A stretch of 64,000 nucleotides of DNA from Patulibacter sp. SYSU D01012 (GCF_017916475.1 NZ_JAFMTB010000002.1:434001-498000), one strand, 5' to 3'. Numbered from the stretch's first letter, positions 51,669 to 60,478 are shown. Made by a program: numbers and translations. Notes: a model not told the origin generated them from the letters alone.

Positions 51669-52577
51669 ATGGCCGTCATGAGCACCCCCGCCGCCCCGTC
51701 CCTCCCCGGCATCCCCGGCTTCGCGACGCACCGCGTGCCCGTGGCCGACGGCGTCGCCCTGCACGCGGCCGTCGGCGGGACCGGCCGCCCCGTCGTCCTC
51801 CTGCACGGCTTCCCCCAGACCCACCTGATGTGGCGGCACGTGGCCGCCGACCTGGCGGCCGACCACACCGTGATCTGCCCCGACCTGCGCGGCTACGGCG
51901 CGAGCGACGCGCCGGCCGAGGCCGACGGCGACACGTACTCCGCGCGCACGATGGCCGCCGACGTCGTCGCCCTGGCGCGCGAGCTCGGGCACGACCGCTT
52001 CGCCCTGGCCGGCCACGACCGCGGCGCGCTCGTCGCGGTGCGGGCCGGGCTGGACCACCCGCAGGCGATCACCCACCTGGCGGCGCTCGACGTGCTGCCG
52101 ACGATCGACACCTGGGAGGTCCTGCACGGCACGACCGCCGCGGTCGCCTGGCACCTGTACCTGATGGCGCAGCCCGCCGGGCTGCCCGAGGCCCTGATCG
52201 CCGGGGCCTCCGACGCCTTCTTCGGCCACTTCCTCGACGTCTGGACCCGCGACCCGGACGCGATCCCCGCCGACGTGCGCGCCGCGTACCTGCAGGCGTC
52301 GCGCGCGGCGATCCCGTCGATCGTCGCCGACTACCGGGCCTCCGCCCACGCCGACGTCGCGCACGACCGCGCGGACCGAGCAGCCGGCCGGCGCCTGACC
52401 ATGCCGGTGACCGTCCTGCAGCAGGACTGGGGCGCCGAGATGGCCTACGACGCGCGTGCCCGCTGGAGCGCCTGGGCGCCCGACCTGCACCACGAGACCG
52501 TGACGTGCGGGCACTTCATGGCCGAGGAGGCGCCCGCGCAGGTCGTCGCCGCGCTCCGGGGGCTGCTGACGCGCTGA
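51669..52577 (+). CDS. Alpha/beta hydrolase (fluoroacetate dehalogenase/epoxide hydrolase-like)
   Basis: 302 residues from ATG 51669 (ATG 51678 is equally possible). LLHGFPQTHLMWRHVA (oxyanion hole), DLRGYGASDAP, the nucleophile elbow AGHDRGA with Asp117, and the late CGHFMAEEAP histidine give an Asp-His-acid set typical of dehalogenases and epoxide hydrolases rather than of Ser esterases. The segment AWHLYLMAQPAGLPEALI resembles the halide-pocket strand of fluoroacetate dehalogenases: the His (about 162) is kept, but the neighbouring Trp is Leu here, so defluorination is uncertain. It is divergent from the BTAD regulator. Confidence 0.82.
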   Translation: MAVMSTPAAPSLPGIPGFATHRVPVADGVALHAAVGGTGRPVVLLHGFPQTHLMWRHVAADLAADHTVICPDLRGYGASDAPAEADGDTYSARTMAADVVALARELGHDRFALAGHDRGALVAVRAGLDHPQAITHLAALDVLPTIDTWEVLHGTTAAVAWHLYLMAQPAGLPEALIAGASDAFFGHFLDVWTRDPDAIPADVRAAYLQASRAAIPSIVADYRASAHADVAHDRADRAAGRRLTMPVTVLQQDWGAEMAYDARARWSAWAPDLHHETVTCGHFMAEEAPAQVVAALRGLLTR

Positions 52578-52656
52578 CGCCCCGCGAGCGGCCATGCGCC
52601 ACGGCTCCCGTGGGACGCGCGGGGCGAAAGGCGTCTCACGACCGCTCGGAAGCCCG

Positions 52657-52662
52657 TAGGAT
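52657..52662 (+). promoter_or_regulatory. -10 hexamer for the DUF3352 lipoprotein
   Basis: TAGGAT, 39 bases before the ATG at 52702; the leader contains AGGCGG about ten bases before the ATG. The -35 region is poor. Confidence 0.3.
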
Positions 52663-52701
52663 CGGGGGCGCCCGCATCCCCGACCAGGCGGACCTAGCCC
52701 C

Positions 52702-54432
52702 ATGACCGCGAACTCCCTTCCCCGCTCCGTGCGCCGCGCCGCCCCCGTGGCGGCCATGCTCGCCGGTGCGCTGGCCGTGGCCGGCTGCGGCGGCGACGAC
52801 AAGAGCGCCGACGAGCCGCCCGCGAAGGCCACCCCCGCGTCGGCCGCGCAGGCCGGCCAGCTCAAGGCCGCGCTGTCCGACGACGTGCCCGCGAACGCCG
52901 CGGCGTTCGCCGAGACGTCGATCCGCCCCCAGGGCGACACGAAGGCGACGATCGAGCAGATCGCCGGCATGTTCGGCGTCCAGGACCCGGGCGACGAGCT
53001 GATCAAGGCGCTCGACATGGACGAGCCGCTCGACAGCGGCAAGACGTTCAAGGACGACGTCCTGCCCCTGCTCGGCGACCACGTCGGTGGCTTCGTGCTG
53101 GGCGGCAAGCCCGCGGGCAAGCAGCCCGTCGACGCCGCGGTCGTCGCCGAGGTCAAGGACACCGCCAAGCTGGAGCAGATCCTCGCGCCCGAGATGAAGG
53201 ACGCGAAGAAGACGACGCTCGACGGCGCCACGGTCTACCGCGACGACGACGTCGTGGCGTGGTTCGGCGAGGACGAGCTCGTCGTCGGGACCGAGGCGGG
53301 CGTGAAGGCCGCGATCGCCGCCGCCAAGGGCGGCACCCTGGCCGAGAGCGAGCGCTACAAGGGCGCGATCGCCCAGGTGCGCGCCAGCGGCGACGCCGCG
53401 GCCGTCGTGTGGGCCGACCTGCAGCAGGCGGACACCTTCAACCGCGCGTTCAAGGTCAAGACGAAGGCCCGCGCCGCGCTGTCGTCCCGCGCCCAGCGCG
53501 ACCTCGGAGGCTCGTTCGGCGGGTCCACCCCGATGATGCGCGGCTGGTCCCTCGACGGCGGCCAGATCCCGAAGGTCGACGCGACGGTCGCCGCCGCGAT
53601 CCTCGGCAAGCCGGGGCGGATCAAGGTCGAGACGGGCGGCACGCTGCCGGCCGACATCGCCCAGGACGGCGCCCAGTCGGCCAAGGACGGCGCGGCCGCG
53701 GTGGCGAACCTGCCCGCCGGCTCGTGGTTCGCCGCGGGCGGCAGCACCAGCCTGAACGTCTACAAGGGCACCGGCCAGGATCCGCTCACGGCGCTGAGCC
53801 AGATCCCGGGCGTGAAGATCTCCGACCGCCTGAAGGACGCGCTCGGCAAGGTCCGCACGGCGGCGATCGGCGTGCGCGGCGACAGCCTGATGTCGATCGG
53901 CGGCGCGGTGACGATGTGGATGGCGGACGCCGCCTCGGCGAAGGCGCTGCTCGACGAGCTCGCGTCGCTGGCGCAGAAGAACGGCCTGCCGGCGCAGGAC
54001 CGCGACATCGAGGGCGCCGACGCCGCGAAGGTCGCGCCGCTCGGCCAGCTGCCCACGCAGCTCGCCGCTGCGGTGAAGGGCGACACGTTCGTCATCGGCC
54101 TGGGCACCTCGTCCGTCGAGGCGGCGCTCGGCAAGGGCGGCACGCTCTCCGGCGAGCAGCTCTACAAGGACGCGCAGGCGGCCCTGGGCGGCGACGCCCC
54201 GATGGTGCTCGTCAAGCCGCAGGCGTTCGGCGACCTGCTCAACGGCGTCGCCGGCATGGGCGGGCGCATGGACCGCGAGACGCAGCAGGCCATGCAGGTG
54301 CTCAGCCGCATCAAGCTCGTGGCGGCGTCGCAGGCCTTCACCGGCCCGAAGACGTTCCGCGGCACGCTCGTCGTGGACTACGACGGCTCGGCCCCCGCGC
54401 CGGCCGGCACGACGACGTCGCCGGGCCGCTAG
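52702..54432 (+). CDS. DUF3352 lipoprotein
   Basis: 576 residues. A signal peptide with lipobox (LAVAGC, Cys about 30) is followed by a long domain of the DUF3352 type: ALSDDVPANAAAFAETSIRPQGD at the start, FKDDVLPLLGDHVGGFVLG, and a repeated architecture of 'DGATVYRDDDVVAWFGEDELVVGT' style strands. Its role is unknown; such proteins are frequent in Solirubrobacterales and sit on the outer face of the membrane. It is rich in Lys for this genome. It ends before two strong hairpins. Confidence 0.8.
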   Translation: MTANSLPRSVRRAAPVAAMLAGALAVAGCGGDDKSADEPPAKATPASAAQAGQLKAALSDDVPANAAAFAETSIRPQGDTKATIEQIAGMFGVQDPGDELIKALDMDEPLDSGKTFKDDVLPLLGDHVGGFVLGGKPAGKQPVDAAVVAEVKDTAKLEQILAPEMKDAKKTTLDGATVYRDDDVVAWFGEDELVVGTEAGVKAAIAAAKGGTLAESERYKGAIAQVRASGDAAAVVWADLQQADTFNRAFKVKTKARAALSSRAQRDLGGSFGGSTPMMRGWSLDGGQIPKVDATVAAAILGKPGRIKVETGGTLPADIAQDGAQSAKDGAAAVANLPAGSWFAAGGSTSLNVYKGTGQDPLTALSQIPGVKISDRLKDALGKVRTAAIGVRGDSLMSIGGAVTMWMADAASAKALLDELASLAQKNGLPAQDRDIEGADAAKVAPLGQLPTQLAAAVKGDTFVIGLGTSSVEAALGKGGTLSGEQLYKDAQAALGGDAPMVLVKPQAFGDLLNGVAGMGGRMDRETQQAMQVLSRIKLVAASQAFTGPKTFRGTLVVDYDGSAPAPAGTTTSPGR

Positions 54433-54443
54433 GCCCGGCTCTC

Positions 54444-54501
54444 CCGGGCGCCGCGCGGCGCCCGGCCCACGTCGCGACGGGCGCCCCACGGGGCGCCCGT
54501 C
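54444..54501 (+). terminator. Double terminator after the DUF3352 gene
   Basis: CCGGGCGCC/GGCGCCCGG (54444-54465, loop GCGC) and GACGGGCGCCCC/GGGGCGCCCGTC (54476-54501, 12-bp stem) stand in tandem, starting 11 bases after the stop. Confidence 0.65.
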
Positions 54502-54618
54502 GTCGTTGCGGGTCCCGCCCGGCGGCCCCGTCGACGGCCCGCGACGACGGGCCGATCGCGCAGGGCCCGCGCGATGGCGGTGGCCGTGGGTGCCTGGTGG
54601 TGGCGGCGGGCGGCCGCG

Positions 54619-54743
54619 GCCGGTGGGCGGCGTTGGCCGGCGGGCGGCGGTAGCCGGTGGGCGGCGATAGCCGGCGGGCGGCCGCGGCCGGCGGGCGGCG
54701 GTAGCCGGCGGGCGGCGGTAGCCGTGGCCGGCGGGCGGCGACG
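54619..54743. repeat. 17-bp tandem repeat (GC-rich minisatellite)
   Basis: Six back-to-back units of a 17-base motif (consensus GCCGGCGGGCGGCGGTA) occupy 54619-54720, and a seventh copy follows at 54727-54743 after a 6-base GCCGTG spacer. Three units are identical; the others differ by one to four bases. The unit length is not a multiple of three, so no coding use is likely. The array fills most of the 364-base gap between the DUF3352 gene and the convergent FKBP gene; nothing else was seen in this gap besides the terminator. Confidence 0.85.
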
Positions 54744-54796
54744 GCGGGTGTCCGTGGCCGGCGGGCCCCGACCGCGGGTGCCGGCGGGCGTCGCCG

Positions 54797-55456
54797 TCAG
54801 GGGCGGGTCAGGCCCACGAGGTCGACGACGAAGACGAGCGTGGCGTTCTTCGGCACCTTGCCGGCACCGGCGGCGCCGTAGCCCTGGCGGGGCGGGACCA
54901 CCAGGACGCGTCGGCCCCCGACGTGCATCCCGGGCAGCCCCTCGACCCAGCCGTCGATGAGCGCGTCGCGCTGCAGGGCGAGGGCGATCGGCCCGGGCTG
55001 CCCCCAGGTCGTCTCGATCGTGCCGCGGCGCCCCCACACGGCGAGGCTGTAGCGCACCTGCAGCGTGTCGCCGACCTTCGCGGCCGCGCCGCCGCGACAG
55101 CGGACGACGTCGTCGACGACCAGCCGGCGCGGCGGCGTGCCGCTCGTCGACGCGATCCGCGGCCTGCGGGCGACGTTCGTGCCGGCCCGCCGCACGATCC
55201 GCTTGACGCGCGGCGCGGCCGCCCCGGCGCCGCGGGCCTTCGGGGCGGGGGTCGTGCAGGTCGCAGCCGCGGCCGCGGCCGTCGCCGGCCCGGCGACGGA
55301 CGCGGCGCCGGCGATGAGGGCCCCGCACGCCACGGTGGCCGCGGCGCAGGCGACGATCGCGCGGCGGCGGCCCGCGCCGGTCCCGGCGTCGTGCGGCGTG
55401 CGCGCGTCGGCCGGGCGGGCCGCGGCGGCGGGGTGGACGGCGTCTCCTGGGCGCAT
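54797..55456 (-). CDS. FKBP-type peptidyl-prolyl isomerase, membrane-anchored or secreted
   Basis: 219 residues. A hydrophobic segment at about residues 32-58 (IVACAAATVACGALIAGAAS) acts as a signal or anchor, preceded by a ~30-residue cytoplasmic stretch. The FKBP domain is at about 118-217: GDTLQVRYSLAVWGRRGTIETTW, ALIDGWVEGLPGMHVGGRRVLVVPPRQGYGAAG and NATLVFVVDLVGL. It should help fold exported proteins. The ATG at 55456 is used. It follows tadC by 38 bases on the same strand and may be transcribed with the tad operon. Confidence 0.87.
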   Translation of the reverse strand: MRPGDAVHPAAAARPADARTPHDAGTGAGRRRAIVACAAATVACGALIAGAASVAGPATAAAAAATCTTPAPKARGAGAAAPRVKRIVRRAGTNVARRPRIASTSGTPPRRLVVDDVVRCRGGAAAKVGDTLQVRYSLAVWGRRGTIETTWGQPGPIALALQRDALIDGWVEGLPGMHVGGRRVLVVPPRQGYGAAGAGKVPKNATLVFVVDLVGLTRP

Positions 55457-55494
55457 CGCGCCACTCTCGCACGCTGCGCGCCCGCGGGCGTCGG

Positions 55495-56352
55495 TCAGCG
55501 CATCTGCAGCAGCCCGGCCGCGATCAGGAGCATCGCGGCGGGCACGAGCAGGAGCGCCACGACGAGCTGCACCTTCGGCGCGGCGCGCGACGCCCGGTCG
55601 ATCGCCGCGCGGGCGCGGCGGGCCCGCAGGTCCTCGGCCAGCGCCTGCAGTCCCGCGGCCGCCGACGCGCCGTGCCGGTGGGTGCGCAGCAGGAGCGCGG
55701 TCAGCTCGGCGGCGCCCTCGGCGGGGATGCGACGGCGCAGCGCGGCGATCGCCGGCTCCGTGCCGACCCCGATCCGCACCTCGGCCCCCACGCGGCGCAG
55801 TTCGGCCCCCACCGCCCCCGGGTGGTGGGCCCCCACGCGGGCGAGCGTCTCGGGCACGGAGCGGCCGGAGCGCAGCGCGATGCGGATCAGGTCGATGGCG
55901 TCGGGCAGCTCGACGAGCATCGCCGCGGCTCGCCGGCGGATGCGCCGGCCGACGAGCACGCCCGGCAGCACGACGAGCGCCGCCGGGACGCACGCGAGCA
56001 GCAGGACGGCGCCCGCCCCCAGCACGGGGAGCAGCGCGAGCGCCGCCGCCAGCCCGACGAGCAGGCCGGCGCCGCGGACGGCGGCCAGGTCGGCCGGGGT
56101 GACGGCGGGCGAGAGCCCCGCGGCGTCCAGGCGGGCGGCAGCGTCCGCCGGCAGCGGGAGCCGCCGCCCGGGGGCCCGCCCGATGCGGCGCCCCAGGCGC
56201 AGCGCGGCGCCGAGCACGCCGCGTTCCGTGCCGGGCGGACGCGTCGAGGCTCCGCCGCGGGCGGCTCGCCGCACGGCGGCGGCGACGAGCAGCTCCCCCG
56301 CCCCCACGCCGGCCGCCGCGCCGGCACCGGCCGCGAGCAGGACGGCGCTCAC
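55495..56352 (-). CDS. tadC: Tad secretion inner-membrane platform protein TadC
   Basis: 285 residues, T2SSF-type. Hydrophobic helices near the start, in the middle (about 92-130) and at the end (VQLVVALLLVPAAMLLIAAGLL) surround a cytoplasmic domain with the pattern LPDAIDLIRIALRSGRSVPETL and TALLLRTHRHGASAAAGLQALAEDLRARR. It forms with TadB the base of a Tad/Flp-type pilus or secretion machine. The GTG at 56352 overlaps the tadB stop (GTGA). Confidence 0.85.
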   Translation of the reverse strand: MSAVLLAAGAGAAAGVGAGELLVAAAVRRAARGGASTRPPGTERGVLGAALRLGRRIGRAPGRRLPLPADAAARLDAAGLSPAVTPADLAAVRGAGLLVGLAAALALLPVLGAGAVLLLACVPAALVVLPGVLVGRRIRRRAAAMLVELPDAIDLIRIALRSGRSVPETLARVGAHHPGAVGAELRRVGAEVRIGVGTEPAIAALRRRIPAEGAAELTALLLRTHRHGASAAAGLQALAEDLRARRARAAIDRASRAAPKVQLVVALLLVPAAMLLIAAGLLQMR

Positions 56353-57173
56353 CGCGCCAGCCCCACGGTCAGGCGGCGCACGGCGACGACCGCCGCCAGC
56401 TGCAGCACCACGGCGAGGACCACGAGCAACGCGCCGAGCGGCTCGCCGGTGATCGCGCGGACCGCGCCGGGGGCGAGCACGACCGCGCCGCCCATGATGA
56501 GCGCCGGGATGCCCCCGACGATGCGGGCGGCCGCCCGCGCCTGGACGATGGCGCTCTCCGCCTCGGCGGTCGCCCGCCGGGCGCGCTCGAGCGCCGCGGC
56601 GCCGTCGCGGAGCACGTCCGCCAGCTCGCCGCCCGCCTCGCCGTGCAGCAGCAGCCCGGCGATGATCGTGCGGTGGGCGGGCTCGTCGGTGCGGGCGCGC
56701 CAGGCGTCGAGCGCGGCCGGCAGCGGGTCGCCGGCCTGCAGGCGGGCGGCGACGCGGCGCAGCTCGTCGGCGGCCGGGCCGTCCACACCCGACGCCCGCG
56801 CCGCCTCGGCCAGGGCGCGGCGCACCCCGTGGCCCGCGTCGAGCGCGTCGGCGACCGCGCGGGCGACGAGCGGCGCCCCCAGCGTGATCGCCCGGCGGCG
56901 CCGCGCCGCCCGCGCCCGGAGGACGGCGTGGACCGCCCCGGGGCCGCCGCCCACGAGAAGCGCCGCGGTGGGCGCGCCGAGCGCCAACAGCACCAGCCCC
57001 GCGGCGGCCGCGGCGGGCGCCAGCCGGCCGAGGCCGTCGGGCGCCGGGCCGTCGTCCGCGTGCCGACGCCGCAGCGCCCGGCGAGCGGCCCGCACGCCGT
57101 CGGGCGCCAGCTCACCCGCCGCCGCGCCCGCGAGCGCGCCGGCGCAGGCGGCCGCCAGGACCGCCCCGCTCAC
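56349..57173 (-). CDS. tadB: Tad secretion inner-membrane platform protein TadB
   Basis: 274 residues. The T2SSF domain contains LVARAVADALDAGHGVRRALAEAARASG and IIAGLLLHGEAGGELADVLRDGAAALERARRATAEAES, followed by two C-terminal membrane helices. Partner of TadC on the same transcript. The GTG at 57173 overlaps the tadA stop (GTGA). Confidence 0.85.
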   Translation of the reverse strand: MSGAVLAAACAGALAGAAAGELAPDGVRAARRALRRRHADDGPAPDGLGRLAPAAAAAGLVLLALGAPTAALLVGGGPGAVHAVLRARAARRRRAITLGAPLVARAVADALDAGHGVRRALAEAARASGVDGPAADELRRVAARLQAGDPLPAALDAWRARTDEPAHRTIIAGLLLHGEAGGELADVLRDGAAALERARRATAEAESAIVQARAAARIVGGIPALIMGGAVVLAPGAVRAITGEPLGALLVVLAVVLQLAAVVAVRRLTVGLAR

Positions 57174-58306
57174 GGCGCCTCCCCCGCGTCGGGCGCGAGC
57201 GGCACGCGCTCGAGCGCCCAGCCGTCGGCCGTCGCCCGGACGTGTGCGGCGTCCGTGATCCTCCGCCGCCCGTCGGCCCCGCGGCTCTGCTGCAGGACGA
57301 CCCCCACCGCGTCCCCCACCATCCGGGCGATCGCCACGTGCGGCAGGCCGACGTCGGCCATCAGGCACAGCGTCTCCAGGCGGCGCAGCGCCGCCTCGGG
57401 CGAGCTCGCGTGGATCGTCGAGAGCGAGCCGTCGTGGCCCGTCGTCATCGCCAGGACCATGTCGAGGGCCTCGGCGCCGCGGACCTCGCCCACCACGATG
57501 CGGTCGGGCCGCATGCGCAGCGCGTTGCGGACGAGCTCGCGGATGGTGATCGCGCCCGTGCCGTCGGTCCGGGGCGGCCGCGCCTCGAGCCGGATGACGT
57601 GGGGCTGCCCCAGACGCAGCTCGGCCGTGTCCTCGACGGTCACGATCCGCTCGGCGGGGTCCAGGAGCGCCGAGATGGCCCCGAGGGTCGTGGTCTTGCC
57701 CGCCCCCGTCCCGCCGCTGATCATGACGGACCGGCGCTCGGCGACCGCCTCCCGCACCACGGCCGCCACGTCGGGCGTCCAGGTGCCGCGGCGCACGAGC
57801 TCGTCCGCCGTCCAGCGGCGGGCCCGGAAGCGGCGGATGGTGACGGCCGGCCCGTCGACCGCCAGCGGCGGCAGCGCCACGTGGACGCGCGAGCCGTCGG
57901 GCAGCCGGGCGTCGCAGAGCGGATCGGCCCGGTCGACGCGGCGGCCCGCGCCCGCGAGCATCCGCTCGATCGCGTGCGCCAGCTCGGCGTCGTCGGCGAA
58001 CCGCACGGCCGTCTCCTCGAGGCGGCCGCGGCGCTCGACCCACACGGGGCGGGTGCCCGAGATCATGATCTCGTCGACCTCGGGGTCGTCGAGGAGCGGC
58101 TCCAGCGGGCCCAGACCGACCGTCCGCTCGAGCAGCAGCCGCCGCACCTCGGCGCGGTCCTCGGGCGGCAGCAGCGGCGCGTCGCGGCGCAGCACCTCGT
58201 CGAGCAGCTCCTCGGGTGCGGGGCTGACGCCGCCCTCGGCGGGCGCGGCGGCCAGGGCGACGACGCGCGCGTGCAGGTCGGCGGCGATCTCGCGGTGGAC
58301 GCTCAT
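57170..58306 (-). CDS. tadA: Tad/Flp secretion ATPase TadA (CpaF)
   Basis: 378 residues. VDEIMISGTRPVWVERRG is the usual N-domain motif, Walker A is SGGTGAGKTTTLGAI at about residue 200, followed by VEDTAELRL (Asp box), RPDRIVVGEVRGAEA (Walker B) and TGHDGSLSTIHASS (His box). It is a hexameric ATPase that drives pilus assembly or secretion. The ATG at 58306 overlaps the cpaB stop (ATGA). Confidence 0.93.
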   Translation of the reverse strand: MSVHREIAADLHARVVALAAAPAEGGVSPAPEELLDEVLRRDAPLLPPEDRAEVRRLLLERTVGLGPLEPLLDDPEVDEIMISGTRPVWVERRGRLEETAVRFADDAELAHAIERMLAGAGRRVDRADPLCDARLPDGSRVHVALPPLAVDGPAVTIRRFRARRWTADELVRRGTWTPDVAAVVREAVAERRSVMISGGTGAGKTTTLGAISALLDPAERIVTVEDTAELRLGQPHVIRLEARPPRTDGTGAITIRELVRNALRMRPDRIVVGEVRGAEALDMVLAMTTGHDGSLSTIHASSPEAALRRLETLCLMADVGLPHVAIARMVGDAVGVVLQQSRGADGRRRITDAAHVRATADGWALERVPLAPDAGEAP

Positions 58307-58986
58307 CCCAGGCCCTCCAGCGTCGAGCGGGCGACGGTGCCGTCGGCGCCGCGCCGCTCGTCCCCCGGCCCGCGCGGCAGGATCCGCAGCTCGCTGGCGA
58401 AGTTCTGCGCCGCCGCCAGGTAGACGGCCTGCTTGACCGTCACCCGCAGCCCCACCGCGACCCGCCGCCCCTGCGTCTCGCCGGTCGGGTCGTCCGGGGC
58501 GGACTCGGCGCGCAGCACCTCGGCGTCCTCGAGCGCCAGGCGCGTCGCGCCGCCCTCGCCGCCGCCGTCGCGCGTGACGAGCAGGTCGACGCGGGTGCCG
58601 GGCTGCACGAGCTTGGGGTCGCCGGTCGCGACGAGGTCGGCGACGCGCTCGCCGGGCCGCAGCTGCGGGCCGCCGCCGGTGTCGAGCACCGGCAGGGTGA
58701 CGTCGCGGCCGGCGGGCACGGCCACGCGCGGGCGCAGGCCGGCGACCTCGTCCGGCGACGCGATGCGGTCGGCGGGGGCGTAGCGGGCCGGGACGCGCCG
58801 GACGGCGAGCGCCGCGACGTCCACCTGCCGGCCGGCGGGCAGGTCGCGCCCGGCGACGACGACGGGGACGCTGGGGCCGACGGCGGCGCGCAGGGCGCGC
58901 TCGCGCCGGCTCACGTCGCCCGCGGCCAGCGCGCCGAGCACGACGGCCAGGCCGAGCAGCAGCAGGGCGCGGCGCCGACGCGTCAC
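58303..58986 (-). CDS. cpaB: Tad pilus assembly protein CpaB (RcpC, SAF domain)
   Basis: 227 residues. One N-terminal membrane helix (about 7-22) and a SAF domain: VVVAGRDLPAGRQVDVAALAVRRVPARYAP, AGRDVTLPVL and then PGTRVDLLVT. The C-terminal half contains VTVKQAVYLAAAQNFASELRILPR, as in CpaB. It lies in the periplasmic/cell-wall zone of the Tad machine. The GTG at 58986 overlaps the histidine kinase stop (GTGA). Confidence 0.85.
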   Translation of the reverse strand: MTRRRRALLLLGLAVVLGALAAGDVSRRERALRAAVGPSVPVVVAGRDLPAGRQVDVAALAVRRVPARYAPADRIASPDEVAGLRPRVAVPAGRDVTLPVLDTGGGPQLRPGERVADLVATGDPKLVQPGTRVDLLVTRDGGGEGGATRLALEDAEVLRAESAPDDPTGETQGRRVAVGLRVTVKQAVYLAAAQNFASELRILPRGPGDERRGADGTVARSTLEGLG

Positions 58987-59726
58987 CGGGGCACCGCCCG
59001 GGAGGAGACGGGGGTGGCGGCCGGCAGCTCGGCGACCAGGCGGGCGCCGCCGCCGGGAGGCGCGGCACGCAGCCGGCCGCCGTGGCTGGCCAGGGCGTCG
59101 GCGACGATGCGCATGCCGCGACCGCGCTGCCCGCGGGCGGCCGAGGCAAGCAGGCGCTCGACGGGCACCCGCAGGCCGTGGCCGTCGTCGGCGACCTCGA
59201 CGTGCACGGCGCCGTCCCGCACGGCGACGCCGACGCGGACGGTGCCCTGGCCGTGCTCCAGCGCGTTGTGGACGAGGTTGCCGATCGCCTGCGCCAGGCG
59301 GGCGCGGTCGCCGAGGACGACGGCGTCGCCGGCGCCCGGCAGCAGCACGACGTGGCGGCCGGCGGCGCGGGCGGCGACGTCATGGACGGCGACGAGGTCG
59401 CGCACGAGGGCGTGGACGTCGACGGCGCGGCGCTCGTCGCGGCCGGTGCGGCCGCGGGCGGCGGCGCCGAGGTCCTCGACCGCGCGGCGGGCGCGGGCGA
59501 GCTCCAGCGCGACGGCAGGCAGCAGCTCGCCCCGGCCGTCCCGTCGCGCGGCGGGCTCGCGGTCGCCGGCGTCGAGGGCGAGCATGACGGTGGTGAGCGG
59601 CCCGCGCAGCTCGTGGCAGGCGCGGACGATGCGCTCGGTGCGCCGGCGGGCGCAGCGGCGTTCGGCGAGCAGCACGCTCGCGGCGGCGACGGCCAGCAGC
59701 CAGCCGGCCAGCAGCAGCGGGCTCAC
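58983..59726 (-). CDS. Small sensor histidine kinase without extracellular sensor domain
   Basis: 247 residues. One N-terminal membrane helix, then the phospho-acceptor box CHELRGPLTTVMLALDAG (His about 38), an N box NLVHNALEHG, a D box VADDGHGLRV and a G box GRGMRIV with GGARL. The ATPase part is complete, but no periplasmic loop or PAS/HAMP domain is present, so the signal must be sensed through the membrane helix or a partner. The GTG at 59726 overlaps the response regulator stop. Confidence 0.85.
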   Translation of the reverse strand: MSPLLLAGWLLAVAAASVLLAERRCARRRTERIVRACHELRGPLTTVMLALDAGDREPAARRDGRGELLPAVALELARARRAVEDLGAAARGRTGRDERRAVDVHALVRDLVAVHDVAARAAGRHVVLLPGAGDAVVLGDRARLAQAIGNLVHNALEHGQGTVRVGVAVRDGAVHVEVADDGHGLRVPVERLLASAARGQRGRGMRIVADALASHGGRLRAAPPGGGARLVAELPAATPVSSRAVPR

Positions 59727-60478
59727 GCCGTCATCACCCCCTCGCGGATCACGGCGGCCTCGGGGGCCGCGTCGACGAGCCGGTAGCCGACGCCCCACAC
59801 GTTGACCACGAACTCGTCGCCGTGGACGGCGAGCTTGCGCCGCAGCCGGCACGCGTGCGAGTCGATCGTCCGCGTGACGCCCGCGGAGCGGAACCCCCAG
59901 ACGGTGCGCAGCAGCTCGTCCTTCGTGAACACCCGCAGCGGCTCGCGGACGAGCGCGAGCAGCAGCGCGTACTCCTTCTGCGTCAGCGCGACCGTCGTGC
60001 CGCGCACCGTGACGCGGCGGCGCGCCGGGTCGACGACGAGGGCGCCGATCCGCAGCACCCCGGCCGACGGCCGCCGGTCCACCCGGCGCAGCAGCCCGGC
60101 GATCCGCAGCCGCAGCTCGGCGTACGAGAACGGCTTGACGAGGTAGTCGTCGCACCCCCGCTCGAACCCCCGCACGCGGTCGAGCTCGCCGTCGCGGCCG
60201 GTGAGCAGCAGCACCGGGGTGGCGGGATCGACCTGCGAGACGATCCCGTCCGCCGCGCGGATCCGCTCGACGAGCTCCAGGCCCGAGCCATCGGGCAGCG
60301 TGACGTCGGACAGCACGAGCGCTGGTGACGCGGTCGCCAGGTGGGCGGTCGCCTCGGCCAGGCTCGCGGCCGGCGTCGGGTCGTAGCCGTCGGCGGTCAG
60401 GTGCTCGAGCAGGAAGGCGCGGGTCAGGTCGTCGTCCTCGACGACCAGCAGGGGGAACGGGGCGGAACGGGTCGACAT
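59723..60478 (-). CDS. OmpR-family response regulator
   Basis: 251 residues. The receiver domain has the acidic cluster LVVEDDD, the phosphorylated Asp about 58 in LVLSDVTLPDGSG, Thr in LLLTGRD and Lys in DDYLVKPFSYAEL. The DNA-binding winged helix has TQKEYALLLALVREPLRVFTKDELLRTVWG and TRTIDSHACRLRRKL. It is the first gene of the operon RR-HK-cpaB-tadA-tadB-tadC and probably controls it. The 194-base gap upstream shows no clear promoter (TATCGC near the ATG is a weak match). Confidence 0.93.
   Translation of the reverse strand: MSTRSAPFPLLVVEDDDLTRAFLLEHLTADGYDPTPAASLAEATAHLATASPALVLSDVTLPDGSGLELVERIRAADGIVSQVDPATPVLLLTGRDGELDRVRGFERGCDDYLVKPFSYAELRLRIAGLLRRVDRRPSAGVLRIGALVVDPARRRVTVRGTTVALTQKEYALLLALVREPLRVFTKDELLRTVWGFRSAGVTRTIDSHACRLRRKLAVHGDEFVVNVWGVGYRLVDAAPEAAVIREGVMTA

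Noticed and set aside
51669-52577. Confident call of a fluoroacetate dehalogenase
   Set aside because: The Trp of the halide pocket is replaced by Leu, so only a general hydrolase call is made.
54619-54743. CRISPR array
   Set aside because: The 17-base units are contiguous with no unique spacers and no cas genes are nearby.
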